NCBI RefSeq assembly: GCF_003589595.1
Contig: NW_020653718.1
Location: 3,046,730-3,110,729, forward strand
Direction of reading: 5' to 3'
Source of the DNA: Hyposmocoma kahamanoa
Taxonomy: Eukaryota; Arthropoda; Insecta; Lepidoptera; Cosmopterigidae
Length of the DNA: 64,000 nucleotides
Shown here: positions 11,901-23,900 of the stretch, piece after piece
How the letters are laid out: the number at the start of each line of letters is the position of its first letter
Numbering within the stretch: the stretch's first letter is position 1
Made by a program: the position numbers and the translations under genes
The notes under the pieces: model-generated
Told to the model about the DNA's origin: nothing
Databases searched by the model: none
Seen by the model: the letters and a program-made list of their open reading frames with translations, nothing else

Positions 11901-14900
11901 AACTCTTTGGGAACGCGTGACATAACGGCCTTCATCAGTTGCTACTGCTTCGAAGTGGTAGACACTGGTCTTCTCTCTGTCAAACGTTCTGAAATAGTAG
12001 AAAATAAATAACGTTGAATTATAGTAAAAATGTGTAAGTTTATTTAATGATGAAGCTGTCGATTAAGTACTAGTACACTTACCCAGTAGTAAAGATGATT
12101 CCAGTCTTATTATCAATTCTAAATAGACCCTGACTTTCATTAGCCAAAGAATAGACAATTCTTTTATTGAATCCCAAATCGGCATCAGTAGCTCTAACTT
12201 TAATAACAGAAGTATCAATTGAAGCATCTTCTGGAATAGCGGCGGAATAATGTCCAGTGTCAAATACTGGATCATTATCATTCTGATCTTCAACTATGAT
12301 AGTTATATTACAAGATCCCTGTAATGCAACTGGAGATCCGTGGTCAAACGCAGTAACAGTTAAATGATATTTGGACTGCGTTTCTCGATCTAATGTTCTA
12401 GCTGTCAATTTTCCAGTAGTAGAATCTATAGAGAATTTATTTCCGTTATTTCCAGAAGTAATACTGTATGTAATAATTCCATTGGCTCCAATATCTTTAT
12501 CAGTCGCTGCTACGGTATGAATAACTTCAGGTTCGTTGTTTTCAGGAACTGCTAACGGATAGCATGAACCTGTTTTGAACGTTGGTGGATTATCATTCAC
12601 ATCCAAAATACTTATTGAAACTGTAGCAACGTCAAAATTCGATGTAGACTGGAAGGTGCCGGAGTCTGTAACATACACTGGGAAAACATAAGTATCCCGC
12701 TGTTCTCTGTCAATTCGAGATTTTACTGTGATAGTGCCTAGTCGTTCATCGATTATGAATTGGTCTTCAGCTACTCCGGGCGGGATCTGATAAGTAAGGT
12801 TTCCTGAAATAAGAGATAAAAATGTTAACAGATGTGTGTCAACCATAATCATTATACATAGACAAAATATTATCGTCGTGTACTTACCGGAGTTGCCTCT
12901 AGATGATTTAGCATTTAATCTTGTCACAAAACTGCCAGGTCGAATATCTTCACTTATGTTTGCTCTATAAAATGAATCTGTAAACCTAGGAGGAACATTT
13001 GTTGACTCTTGTAAGTTTAATAGTAGTGTCATATGACTTTGTCTAGGAAAGGGTATTCCATGATCAGAAGCTGTCAGATTTAATTTATATTGACCTAATC
13101 GTACTCTTGAAATATCTGAAGCGTACTTTTTAGATAATGTTAGTTTTCCACTATCGTACTCCATAGAAAAATAAGCATGGTCGTTCCCACCAGAAATGTA
13201 ATAAGATATTCTGCCATTTTCTCCCGAATCTCCATCCACTGCCAATGCTTGGTATAAACTACCAGATACTGTACTCAAAGAGACTGAAGCTTTGTTAGCT
13301 GACACAAAAGTGGGTACATTATCATTTGCATCGGTTACTGAAATGTGAACAGTAGCTGAAGTAGTAATTCTTTCACTAACATTACTTGCTAGGTCAGTGG
13401 CTTCCACAATGAGCCAGTATTCTTTCAAAGTTTCGTAATCCAACGTTGAAGTAAGTGTCAATGATCCTGTTAATGGATCCAACTTGAAACTATTCTTGGC
13501 GGGAGGTAATGAAGATGTTATGTGGATGTTTAATTCTCCATTTAAACCTGCATCAGCATCTTTTGCCGTAAAATTGTACACGGTCATTCCTATAGGAGTA
13601 ATTTCAGATATTTCGATATTGACAGGATCTTGAGGCCACTGTGGAGCATTATCATTGACGTCGACGATTTCTATTTTGACTGTAACTGCACTACTTTGAG
13701 GGTTGTTTGTCGCAGACGTGTCTAAAGCGCGCACTTCTAACCTGTATTCGTCTTGAATTTCTCTATCTAATTGCCTAGCTACAACTAAAGATCCAGTTCG
13801 TCGGTCAATTTCAAAGGTTCCTGGCGAATGATCGGTTGTCAAGGGCATAAGCAAATATGAGATCTGCCTTTCTTCATCGCTGTTGACTAAGTTGTCATGA
13901 ATGTCGCTGTCATAACAAGTTACGGTGCCGACGACGTGGCCAATTTTAGCATCCTCCTTTACCTGGAATTTGAATGTTTGTTTAGGAACGTACATCAGAA
14001 AGTGTTTAGTTTTAGTTTGAAATATTGGCTTCAATTTTTTAAAATTTATTATTTTTTAAAGAAGCAACAATATAATAAGTTAGTTGTATTAATAACAATA
14101 ACTTACTTTGAAAGACAAACTAGAGCTGGTGAATGTAGGTCTGTTGTCATTTAAATCCAACACTTCTACCTTCAGTTGTCTTATAGTCTGTTTCGGTGGT
14201 ATGCCTCCATCAGTTGCTGCAACTGCTAGACGATAAATCGATCTTTCCTCGTGATCTAGTACTAAAAAGAAAACTTGTTCAATACTCGTGTATAACATAA
14301 CTTATCAGGCGTAGCAGATAAATTGACAAATATTTATATCAATATTTGACGCACTTACCGGTACTAGTCTTTATAACACCAGTTTTAGGATCAATGACAA
14401 AAATACCAACTCCATCCAAGTCTCTTTCGTTCAAAATGGAATAAGTAACAGTTGAATTAATTCCATTGTCTCTATCAATAGCCTTTACTTTAGCCACTTC
14501 AGCACCTGGCTGTTGTTCTTCTCTAACACTGACGACGTCTTCTCGGGGATCAACGATTTCTGGAGCATTGTCATTGACGTCAGTAATTTTTATTGAAATA
14601 GGAACTCTGCTAGATCTGGGAAGAGTCCCTTGATCCTTTGCTTCCGCAAAAAGAGAATACGAAGCTTTGAATTCCCGGTCTAGAACTTCTTTAGTAGTTA
14701 TAATACCTATAACAAAAAAAGCATTATTAATTGATATCCTTAAACTTGAAGGTGTAAGCTTTTCATGATGAATAGAAATGGTTGCATGTAATCATGAAAA
14801 AACGTTACAATATTTATAATACGGTGTGGTTTATTGCTACGTTAACAGATCGAAAAACAGTAATTTGTTTCCATAATTGTTAATTAAATTCCGGGACCTG

Positions 14901-17900
14901 TAATAAGCGTTGCTCATGCGCACGTCCTAAATAAATTTTCCGTTGATAACCTCACCTCCGCGTAAGAATTTTGTCAATTTCGAAACGATAATTATGATGT
15001 CCGAACCCGAAATTAGAGATTCATAAAGAAGATCGCCCGCAGCTGAATACCTATGATTATCTGTGAGTCCCCGTCGTATTGGGAACCTAAAAATCTGATG
15101 ACAGAATCGGGAAAGGGCCATGGACGTTATTTTATAGCAACAACTGTGAGCCATTGGCAAATAAACTTATGGTTCAAATTTGTGCTAAAGAAGCTGCGCT
15201 GTCGGAAGATAATAAAACGTGACAGGGTCGGCCATAATGAGCGATGAGAAGCGAACTCTAGAAAAAAAATGTTCATCGTTATTTTCCTCCACAGATAGTA
15301 GTGGGCCCGGATTTTGTTTTTTGATAATATAAGTTAAGCATACTGACCGAGCATACACCATCAGCGGCGAAATATTTATTTCGAATGCGGCAAAAAAAAG
15401 GAAATTAACTTAATTATTCTGCCGACCAATAGGAACAAGTTGGCTTTTTTTTGTGGAATCACAATTACCGTTTTTGTTCCACTGGCTATATTTAATTCGT
15501 ATCATTACAACAATTTATAGTCACACCGTCGCAATTCTACTCCAACAACGTTTTACGCCTATAATTCATTTCAGAACAGATGAAAATAAAAGGTATCCGT
15601 CAACCAAACGAGTTGTAGGGCCGTGCAACGTCCTACACGTACAAATGTAACGTATGAGCTTTAAATGCCCGACGACAGTATCTGGTTGGTAAGGCTCGTA
15701 ATAAAACATGGGGAGAGAATAGCGAGGCTCCTACATAGCAATATTTTAATAATAGTTAATGGCAGGTCACGGAGTATGCGCGCGCGACGACGTTTATAAC
15801 TCGCAATTGACGCACATAAATTCATTGCGCACTGCCTCCCGTAGCGAATAGCTTGTTCGACTAGTGGTACGACCCCTTCGATAAAAATTGCCGTAAACGA
15901 TTGACTAATAAGAAGAGATTAAAATTATAAAGCAGGCAAATTAGATGGTTTGAAAGGAATCTGTATCAGCGATCTTTGAGTTGCCGGTGGAGAAAACGAA
16001 CAAGATGCGATTATGTGCATAAAAGGCAGGAGTTTTTGCTACCGAAACATTGTATCGGCACCTGTTCAAATCTGAATCTTCGATCTGGTGAGCATACAGA
16101 CGTCATGGGGAATGATTTACGAATTTCAAGCGGAGGCAGTAGAGGGTAAGGTCTCGGTAAAGATTCGCTAACTAGGGTGTTGATCGTCGATAAGCCAAAT
16201 TGAGACGGACACCATTCATCAGTCAGTTAGTGCGCGGATAACGAACGCACCCCTTTTTTGTGATTGGCCATATTGAGAGGCGAAAAACTCACACGATTCT
16301 GGCGATGAGTGTACATGTGCACGATTGAAACCGGTCATGAGGTGCTGCGCGAAAATTCTTGCATACCATCAAATTCTTTTCACAATGAAGGTGCTTTTTG
16401 CGCTTTTACATGGTAATGTTTTCATTTTTAAATATGTCCAATAGTTCACAGTTCTCTTTGTTTTGCAAATTCGATAATTAATACAAATTTCATCGATTTT
16501 ATTGACAGAGTGTATTCCGACTCTTGTGAAGATCCAAAACCAAATTGAATTGTAACGGAATACCTCCGTCTCCTAAACAGAACACCCAAAAATGGCAATA
16601 GAAAGCGATATTCATGGGAACCCACTATAAACAATCCGTGCTCCCTATTTCTTTATACTTCTAACAGAATGTTTGGACAAGCGGTGTGTACTGTACAGTC
16701 GATGGGACGACGAGGACATAGTTTGGGTTTTAGCTTTCAAAAGAGCCGTCTGTGTAAATACCGTTGAGAGGTCGGCAGTGATTCCTGTTGATCAAATATG
16801 GACGCGGGATTAGGAATTGCATTGCTTTGAGGTAGACCAACGACTTCGATCCCATTGAACTTACTTTAAAAAGCTCTAAAAATAAAACTTAAAGAAGCTA
16901 CAGATATTTTTGAGCTGCTGCCAATAAAATAAATTAAGAACGTTTAAAAACTGGATAAAGATTCAATTAGGATATAAATATTGTAACTATATTACCATGG
17001 TACTTAACGCTTATATTCCCAGTAGTTTAAGACAAGTTGAGGCATGTAACTCAAGAAATAGACAACAATATAATAATAACATATCAATTGTCTTAAAGCT
17101 TGCGAGAATATTTAAAAAACGTTGTCCAGCCATCTAACAAGTTAATCTTCGACGTACAGTTCTAAAATTAGACTTGATATATCATATAATATATTTTGTT
17201 CGAGGTGCATTTTAATTAAAAAATTAGACACTTTCGAATGCTACTTTAATAATATATTTAAACAAGAGCTTTATAAGTCAGCGGTAACCAGGGGATCTGT
17301 GAAGAGCCAAATGTTGCTGTGTTTGTAAAGCAAAAACCTATGAATCCGATAAGAGCTTTATAAGTTTCGCTTTTGTAAATACTAATAAAAAAAATTACAA
17401 ATACATAACTGGGGTTGTCATTCTAAAGCTCTAACGTATGACTGTAAACTAAAAGGAATGACTACAATGAATAATAAACAAACAATTCAGAAACTAAAAA
17501 TAGCATCTAATAACGAGAGTACCGCTGTTGACTTGTACAGATAACTTAGTGGGTACCTCAAGTTTGTACAGTAATTAACCGGTCAGAATAAAGCACGGCC
17601 ACCCGCCTGGATGACGGGTTAAAAATTACTAAAGACAGCTAAGATTAATACATAACATAGCATCTACGCGTATTTGTTTTTTGAATAATTAGTTACAAAG
17701 ACATATCGGCTTTGTTTAATTGACTAGGTAAGTTTTATGTTTAAATTACATTTGCATAGACAGCAAAATGATGTGAAAATTATATATTTTTTCTCATCGC
17801 GTTGCTAGTTTTCATATAGGTTGATATAAAGAGTCTCGCAATGGTTTTTCATTCTTATTAATAACTCGGCTGATGTATGTTCTAGTATCCTTAACTATTT

Positions 17901-20900
17901 GAAGCTGCTTAAGCTACACAGACCCTTATCGTCAAGTAAAGATCTTGGCTACACATTTGTATCACAAAGTTTTGGAGGACCTTGGGTTAAAAGTTCAATG
18001 GAAAATAAGAAAATTAAGTAACGATATTAAAAATTTGTAAAAGTATTACTTACCAGAAACATGGTGTACGTTAAAACTCGTATTACTAGGAAACAAGCTA
18101 TATCTTACAATAGCATTGTCACCCAAATCGGCATCCTTGGCAAAAATCTTTCCTACAAACGCTCCTGCTTTTTGGTTCTCTTCGACTTGAAACTCGTATG
18201 TAGATTTAGAGAATACTGGATCGTTGTCGTTTGCGTCTATGACGTTTATGACGAGACTTGCGGTTGCTGACAGAGGTGGTATACCATTGTCAGTAGCTGT
18301 GATACTCATTCTGTGCTTCGCTGCAGTTTCCCTATCAAGTTGCTTGGCGAGATATATCCAGCCTGAATTTGGTAGGACTTTGAAAAATTCTTCCTGCGTT
18401 GCATTGTCAGATACGATTCTGTATGTTATACGTGCATTATTGCCTGTGTCTTTGTCTACGGCTTGGATTTCTAATATCTGTAAAATGACGATATTGTTAT
18501 TATGTTGTAAGAAACTGTTTTTCTTCAATTTGCTAAAATGAGTAAGCTTCTTTATCGTTTATCATTTTAACATCAATGTATTTCTACTTAGTGTACAGAA
18601 ATATCGTCTGGGAATTTACTTTTAGGTAGATATTATGTTGAGGCAGATAAAAGGGCAAATCCTGGCACATTATGTGAATATAATACTATAAAATTAACAT
18701 AAGCACTAAAATTACTTCTAAAAAACCAGAAGTTCTGCCAAGAAATCCAGACATTTCTCTTAATGGTGTAATTTGTATTCAGTTTAAGAACTATTTGTTA
18801 GGACTATGAGATTTTTCTCAGATTTATAACCTTATTGTGAACAGTTAGTGAGTACAGTATGTAGTCAGCAGAATCTTCGTGTTTTTCTATATCCATTGCA
18901 ATTACTATGAAGATATTTCAATGATGTAAAGTTCTGTAATTTTCCAAGTTATTGTTCCATGTAAGCTATGAAAGTAACTTGTGGTTATCTTCCTATAATT
19001 TAAACAGATGAACTTACTTTAGAATTAAGAGCTTCAGATTCAATCACGTTGGCGCTATAAGAATCATGCTCGAAGACAGGAGGGTTATCGTTGACATCCT
19101 GGACGTCGACTGCAAGGGCTAGACTGGCGCTGAGTGATGGAGTTCCTCCGTCTCTTGCTGAGATCACAAGTGTGTGGCGGACGAGATTTTCGTAGTCTAA
19201 AGGCCTGGATGTATAGTAGAAGAATATTAGTTTGCTTATAGAGCTTGGCGATTATTGTGACCACCAAATACAAATTATTAATAAAGTCACTTTGAAACAT
19301 CTTAGTATTGCAATTTAAATAAAATGTTAGGATAGACTGAAGCTGCAAACCATTCCATTAACAAGATATTTTATTGGAAATGGATAACGGCAAACAAACA
19401 AAAGATGGAAGCTAATAATATACTTAATCCGGACAATAATACTATGTACGTAAGCGCTTGTTATAAACACATAAGGAGTACGGGTGCTTGTAAATCATAT
19501 TATTTCCTGTTTTTGTTAAGTATTTTGAAGCTGTTCATTTTCCATGAATGAATAAATTAAAAGTTACCTTAACAAAGTAACTAATCCATATTGAGAATTG
19601 ACAGCAAAAGTACTAGGAGGTCCAGTGGCGGAGACGAGATGATAAGTAATCTGTCCATTCTTCCCTTCATCCTCATCAGTAGCCCTTGCTGCGTAGACAA
19701 CAGAGCCTACCGTTGCTGATTCAGCTACTGATACTCTCACTGATGTTATACCAAACTCTGGAGCGTTGTCATTCACATCTTCGAGGGTTATTTGGACCTG
19801 AAAAAATTAAAAAGTTTTACTTTTTGTGAATTTCATAAACAATTCTAGAGTTACGGTTCACGCCAATTTTATCAAAATTAATTCATTGTCCGTTCTGGAC
19901 ATAATAATGTGCCATATAAACATACTAATTACCTGGTCTTAAGTGGCTAATTCTTTATAACAGAGCAATGGATCTCATTTAGGGGCACTAAGCGAAACAC
20001 CCAGCAGTGAACCAATATAGAAAAGTTCATTTCCCAAATTGGTTCTATCGGGAATCGAACCCGGGATCTTTGCAGCGCTCACCGTTGGGTCGCCGAGGTC
20101 GTCATGTAGTAGCCATCACAATTAAAACAGCGCGTCAGTATTTTGCATTCTACTTTTTAAGTAGATTGTTTAAAACAATATTAAAGACGCAATTACGTCA
20201 TAATAACTGTCTCCGTGGCCGAACGGTTACCTTGCCAGACTGCCACGCAGAGGTCCCAGGTTTGATTCCCGAGCCGGGAGACATATTTGTATAGCCTACA
20301 TTTATTTCTCTTGTGAGTTTGGGTGCAATTTTTGGTTGTCTATGTGTGTGTTCATGGCGCCCGCGACACAGGGATTCCCTGGTGAGGGGCTATGTTGAGT
20401 GTGTGAGTTATTATATAATTAATAAAAAAATAAATTATTGCACCTATTACAGCGAATGCACTATGTAATTTCACGCAATTCTTGTTATATTTCTAATTGT
20501 CCTCTAATTGCATTTAATGTTATTTTCCCTATCAACGATGTGTACAATTTTGTTCCATAAAACGTTTTATATTTTCTAATGAATTTTACCTAGGAACTTT
20601 TATTTCTTATTATAAGTTTACGATTGCAAATTAGAGGGGATGTGTGCTGAGACGTTAATTTTCCATTGTTACTAATAATTTCAGTTTAAATATCCGTAAT
20701 ACGAGGTCTGGAGTAATAAGATGTGTAGTACCGCTAATAACAATTTAATTACGAAAAAGAAGAAATGGAGAAACGGGAAGTTGTTAACTCTATGTAAATC
20801 ACGAATAATTTTCATTTTTAACCGACTCCAAAAACGGAGGAGGTACTCAATTCGACTATATGTTTTATGTATGTGACGCAATAATTAAATTTGTGAACCA

Positions 20901-23900
20901 ATTTTGATGATTCTTTTTTGTTGGAAAGAGGGTACCTCAACAGTGGTCGAATTCGAATTTGAAAAAATTACTCCACCTCTAAAGGTGGCAAACTAGGGGA
21001 TGAATCCGGTATCGCGCACTTTTCGGTAACCGATTTCAATAAAACTTGGTAAATGGACGTAATTCCATGAACTTTTGAGGTCCGTTTTTTTTAGTACACT
21101 GTACTGCTCAGTTCTGACGGGTTGTTACGATGTTTCAATCCCTCTACCATGAGTTTACTGTGATAGTCGTCGCTAGTGACCGCGTTAATTACTTCACAAT
21201 TTTGTATGACAATTGCGCAGCGCTCACAAGAAGATACAACATTTTGTATATAAATTCTTTACGCGATCGCTAGCGAGAACTGTCACAGTAATCTCATGGT
21301 AGAGGCAGTTTAGGGTTGTAACATACGTACTTACCTACGCTTTCAAGATAGGTGCAACCTTAGAATAATAACGCATAGAAACCTAGTCCGCACACGCTAA
21401 GTGAGGCCAATTGAAGCGCGCCAAAAGGGCCTACACGAGCGGGCGGGCCTTCAGTGCTCAAGGTCAACTTGCACCGCGAACAGATCAAGAATTTTAGCTA
21501 AAAATGACGAAATGTGCGGTAAATGAGTGTAAAAATACGTCAGACAAACATAAAGTAGATACTAACATCACATTCCACAAGAAAGTAACGCGTTTCAACT
21601 TGTATTTTTATATAAATATTCATTAAAACCGAAAATTAACCTACTATTAAAACTACCCTACATGAATTTGATTTTTGCCTCACTTGTGACAGTTCGTTTG
21701 ATATGAAACTATCATTCTATGCGTTATTATTCTAAGGGTGCAACATTGTTTATGGATTAACCCATCACGCGGTCTAGAGACACAAACTAGGTCGGCGGCA
21801 CATAAGTAAAAAAAAGTGCTTTATTTGTAATTAATATATAATTACATTTTTTGTGTTGTTTATACTATTGGAAGATGTGAAGGGAATGATAAATTTGAAA
21901 AAGCCGCCATTAGAATTTAAGTTACAAATTAATGAAGCAACAATAACAAGAAAGAAGTATGTCACAAATGGCGCTACGGCTAGAAAGTCGTTAAAAAACC
22001 AAAACAAAGACTGCAACAAACACAGAAAAATTCGTCTAGTCCGCGGGTTCGTTTCTTAGCTTATTTATTAATGCATTGCCTTATGTTGTACACTTAAAAC
22101 TATTAGAAAACGTGGTCTAACATTAATCTTGCAAGGGCACGGCAATTTAGCTTACTTCACTAAATAATAAATGATTACAATGGAAGAAATCCCGCAAATA
22201 ATAAAAAAAAGATATCTATCAGTAGTACGAAATGACATTTTCCAGAAATAACGTTTGGTCGAAATTTCATAACCTCGAAAGTAATTTTGAGAGGAAAATG
22301 TTTTTTTCTTTTAAACCTAACTTAACCGAACCTAATCGTGTCTTTGCGATAAACATTCAACATATCCTGAAAGAACAACTGTTTCGTTATGATTCGGTTT
22401 TCCGTGTAATCAAAATTCGGACAAAAGTTATTTCAGATAAAAAATTTTCGACTTTGTGATAGGTTACCTATAAAAAGTGTTCGACAATGAAAATTCTTTC
22501 AACTTGTTGTGTCCTTAACATTTTTTTTATATATAATTTTTGTTTTTTATTGGTTGACGGTGTTTTCATGGCTGCACGTTAGACGTGTCTCTACAACCGT
22601 GGCGGTGGGTTAAAAAATTAATCAATCAAAATTCATACTATTATCTATGTGGCTGACGTCGCGGCCTTGGCCTTGTAAAACAACGTGTAATTTGTTGGTG
22701 ACAGATCTTAAAAATAATCATTTCCAATGTACCCAGATTTAATGAGCGTGAGGAAGCGAAAGTATGACAACAGTGTAGTCCGTAGCCTCTGCCTAACGGA
22801 CTGGGATAGGCGTTGTCAATATATATGTGTAAACCAATAAATACCTGAGTCTGATCATAATTTGAAGGGTTCCCATTGACAGCTCTGACGTTGAGCAAGT
22901 ATGAAGAGCTGGTCTCCCGGTCTAGCACGGCTGCAGTCCTGATAACCCCGCTTAGAGGCTCGATGGTGAAGTGGTGGTCGGCGTCACCGGAGACGATGCT
23001 GTAGCGAATCGTTTGTTTACCTGGTGAAGAAGAAATATATTTATGAGTAAAAAATAGTTTATCAAGGTCCTGCAATAAGTTTGACCATTCACGGGGATTT
23101 CTGATGATACCTGGGGATATCTGATCTTAAACTAGGGAAGTCCCTTCACTATGTGTACCAAAACGAAGAAATGAAATCCAGGATACCACCTATATGACTC
23201 ACTATAAGAATAAAAAAGAAAAGATCGTTCCCAAAACTGATCCTGCCGGGAATCAAATTAGGAATCTTGCGCCTACAGTACCAACCGCTGTTGTCATTAA
23301 AGATTTCGCCCTTATATGAAATACCTGACTTTGCCACCTCGTATTGATATTTTTATAAAAGAAACTCGAAACAAAAGTGTTATTAAACCAAAAATATTAT
23401 AACCTTAGTGTAATAAGGTCACAACTGCAAAATCATAAATTTTCAGAACAGAAGTTTAAAGATTCTATGATCGAAATTAATTTAATATTATATTATTAAA
23501 ATTTCACATATACATAATTTGATTGTCGTTTGTGTTATTTTTTAAGACTTTAATGTTATAAAAGCACTTTTGATGTATAATCACATGTGGTTTTATTATA
23601 TCAAGGATACGATATGTATATTGTAACCTCAATAATGAAGCGTCATAATTTGGAAGGAATGTGATTAAACAGAATAAAAAATTACGTACAAAATTGGTTT
23701 ATATCAAATAAAGTTTAATTATTAATACAAAGATCGAACACTTCCTTCGATCCAGCTAGATTCGATAACGTCTTCCAGTAAACCATGCCAGACGTTATGC
23801 CAACTAAGCCACGGAACGAACTGGCGATCGTTAAGAATTTTTTTATGTGCTTGTTGCCAATTCTTTGATTTTGGTTTTTAACGATTTTTTTTTGGTTAAC

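Larger units (their letters stand above)
19798..22844 (-). other. ds: ds intron, 3 kb, dense with transposon remnants
   Basis: Holds in order SINE-B, SINE-A, LR4, a palindromic MITE, a THAP-coding P-like element and a SINE-D head, each listed separately. From about 22060 to 22844 it is AT-rich with no recognised element. Confidence 0.75.

Noticed and set aside
12804..12887. Continuous 651-residue reading frame across this stretch
   Set aside because: The GTAAGT..TTTCAG intron removes a hydrophobic insert and restores a normal cadherin strand, so the uninterrupted frame is incidental.
20206..20280. tRNA gene candidates (A and B boxes at 20211, 30869, 52859, 59638 and others)
   Set aside because: They are repeated SINE heads followed by a shared non-tRNA body and lack a proper acceptor stem; no single-copy cloverleaf was found.
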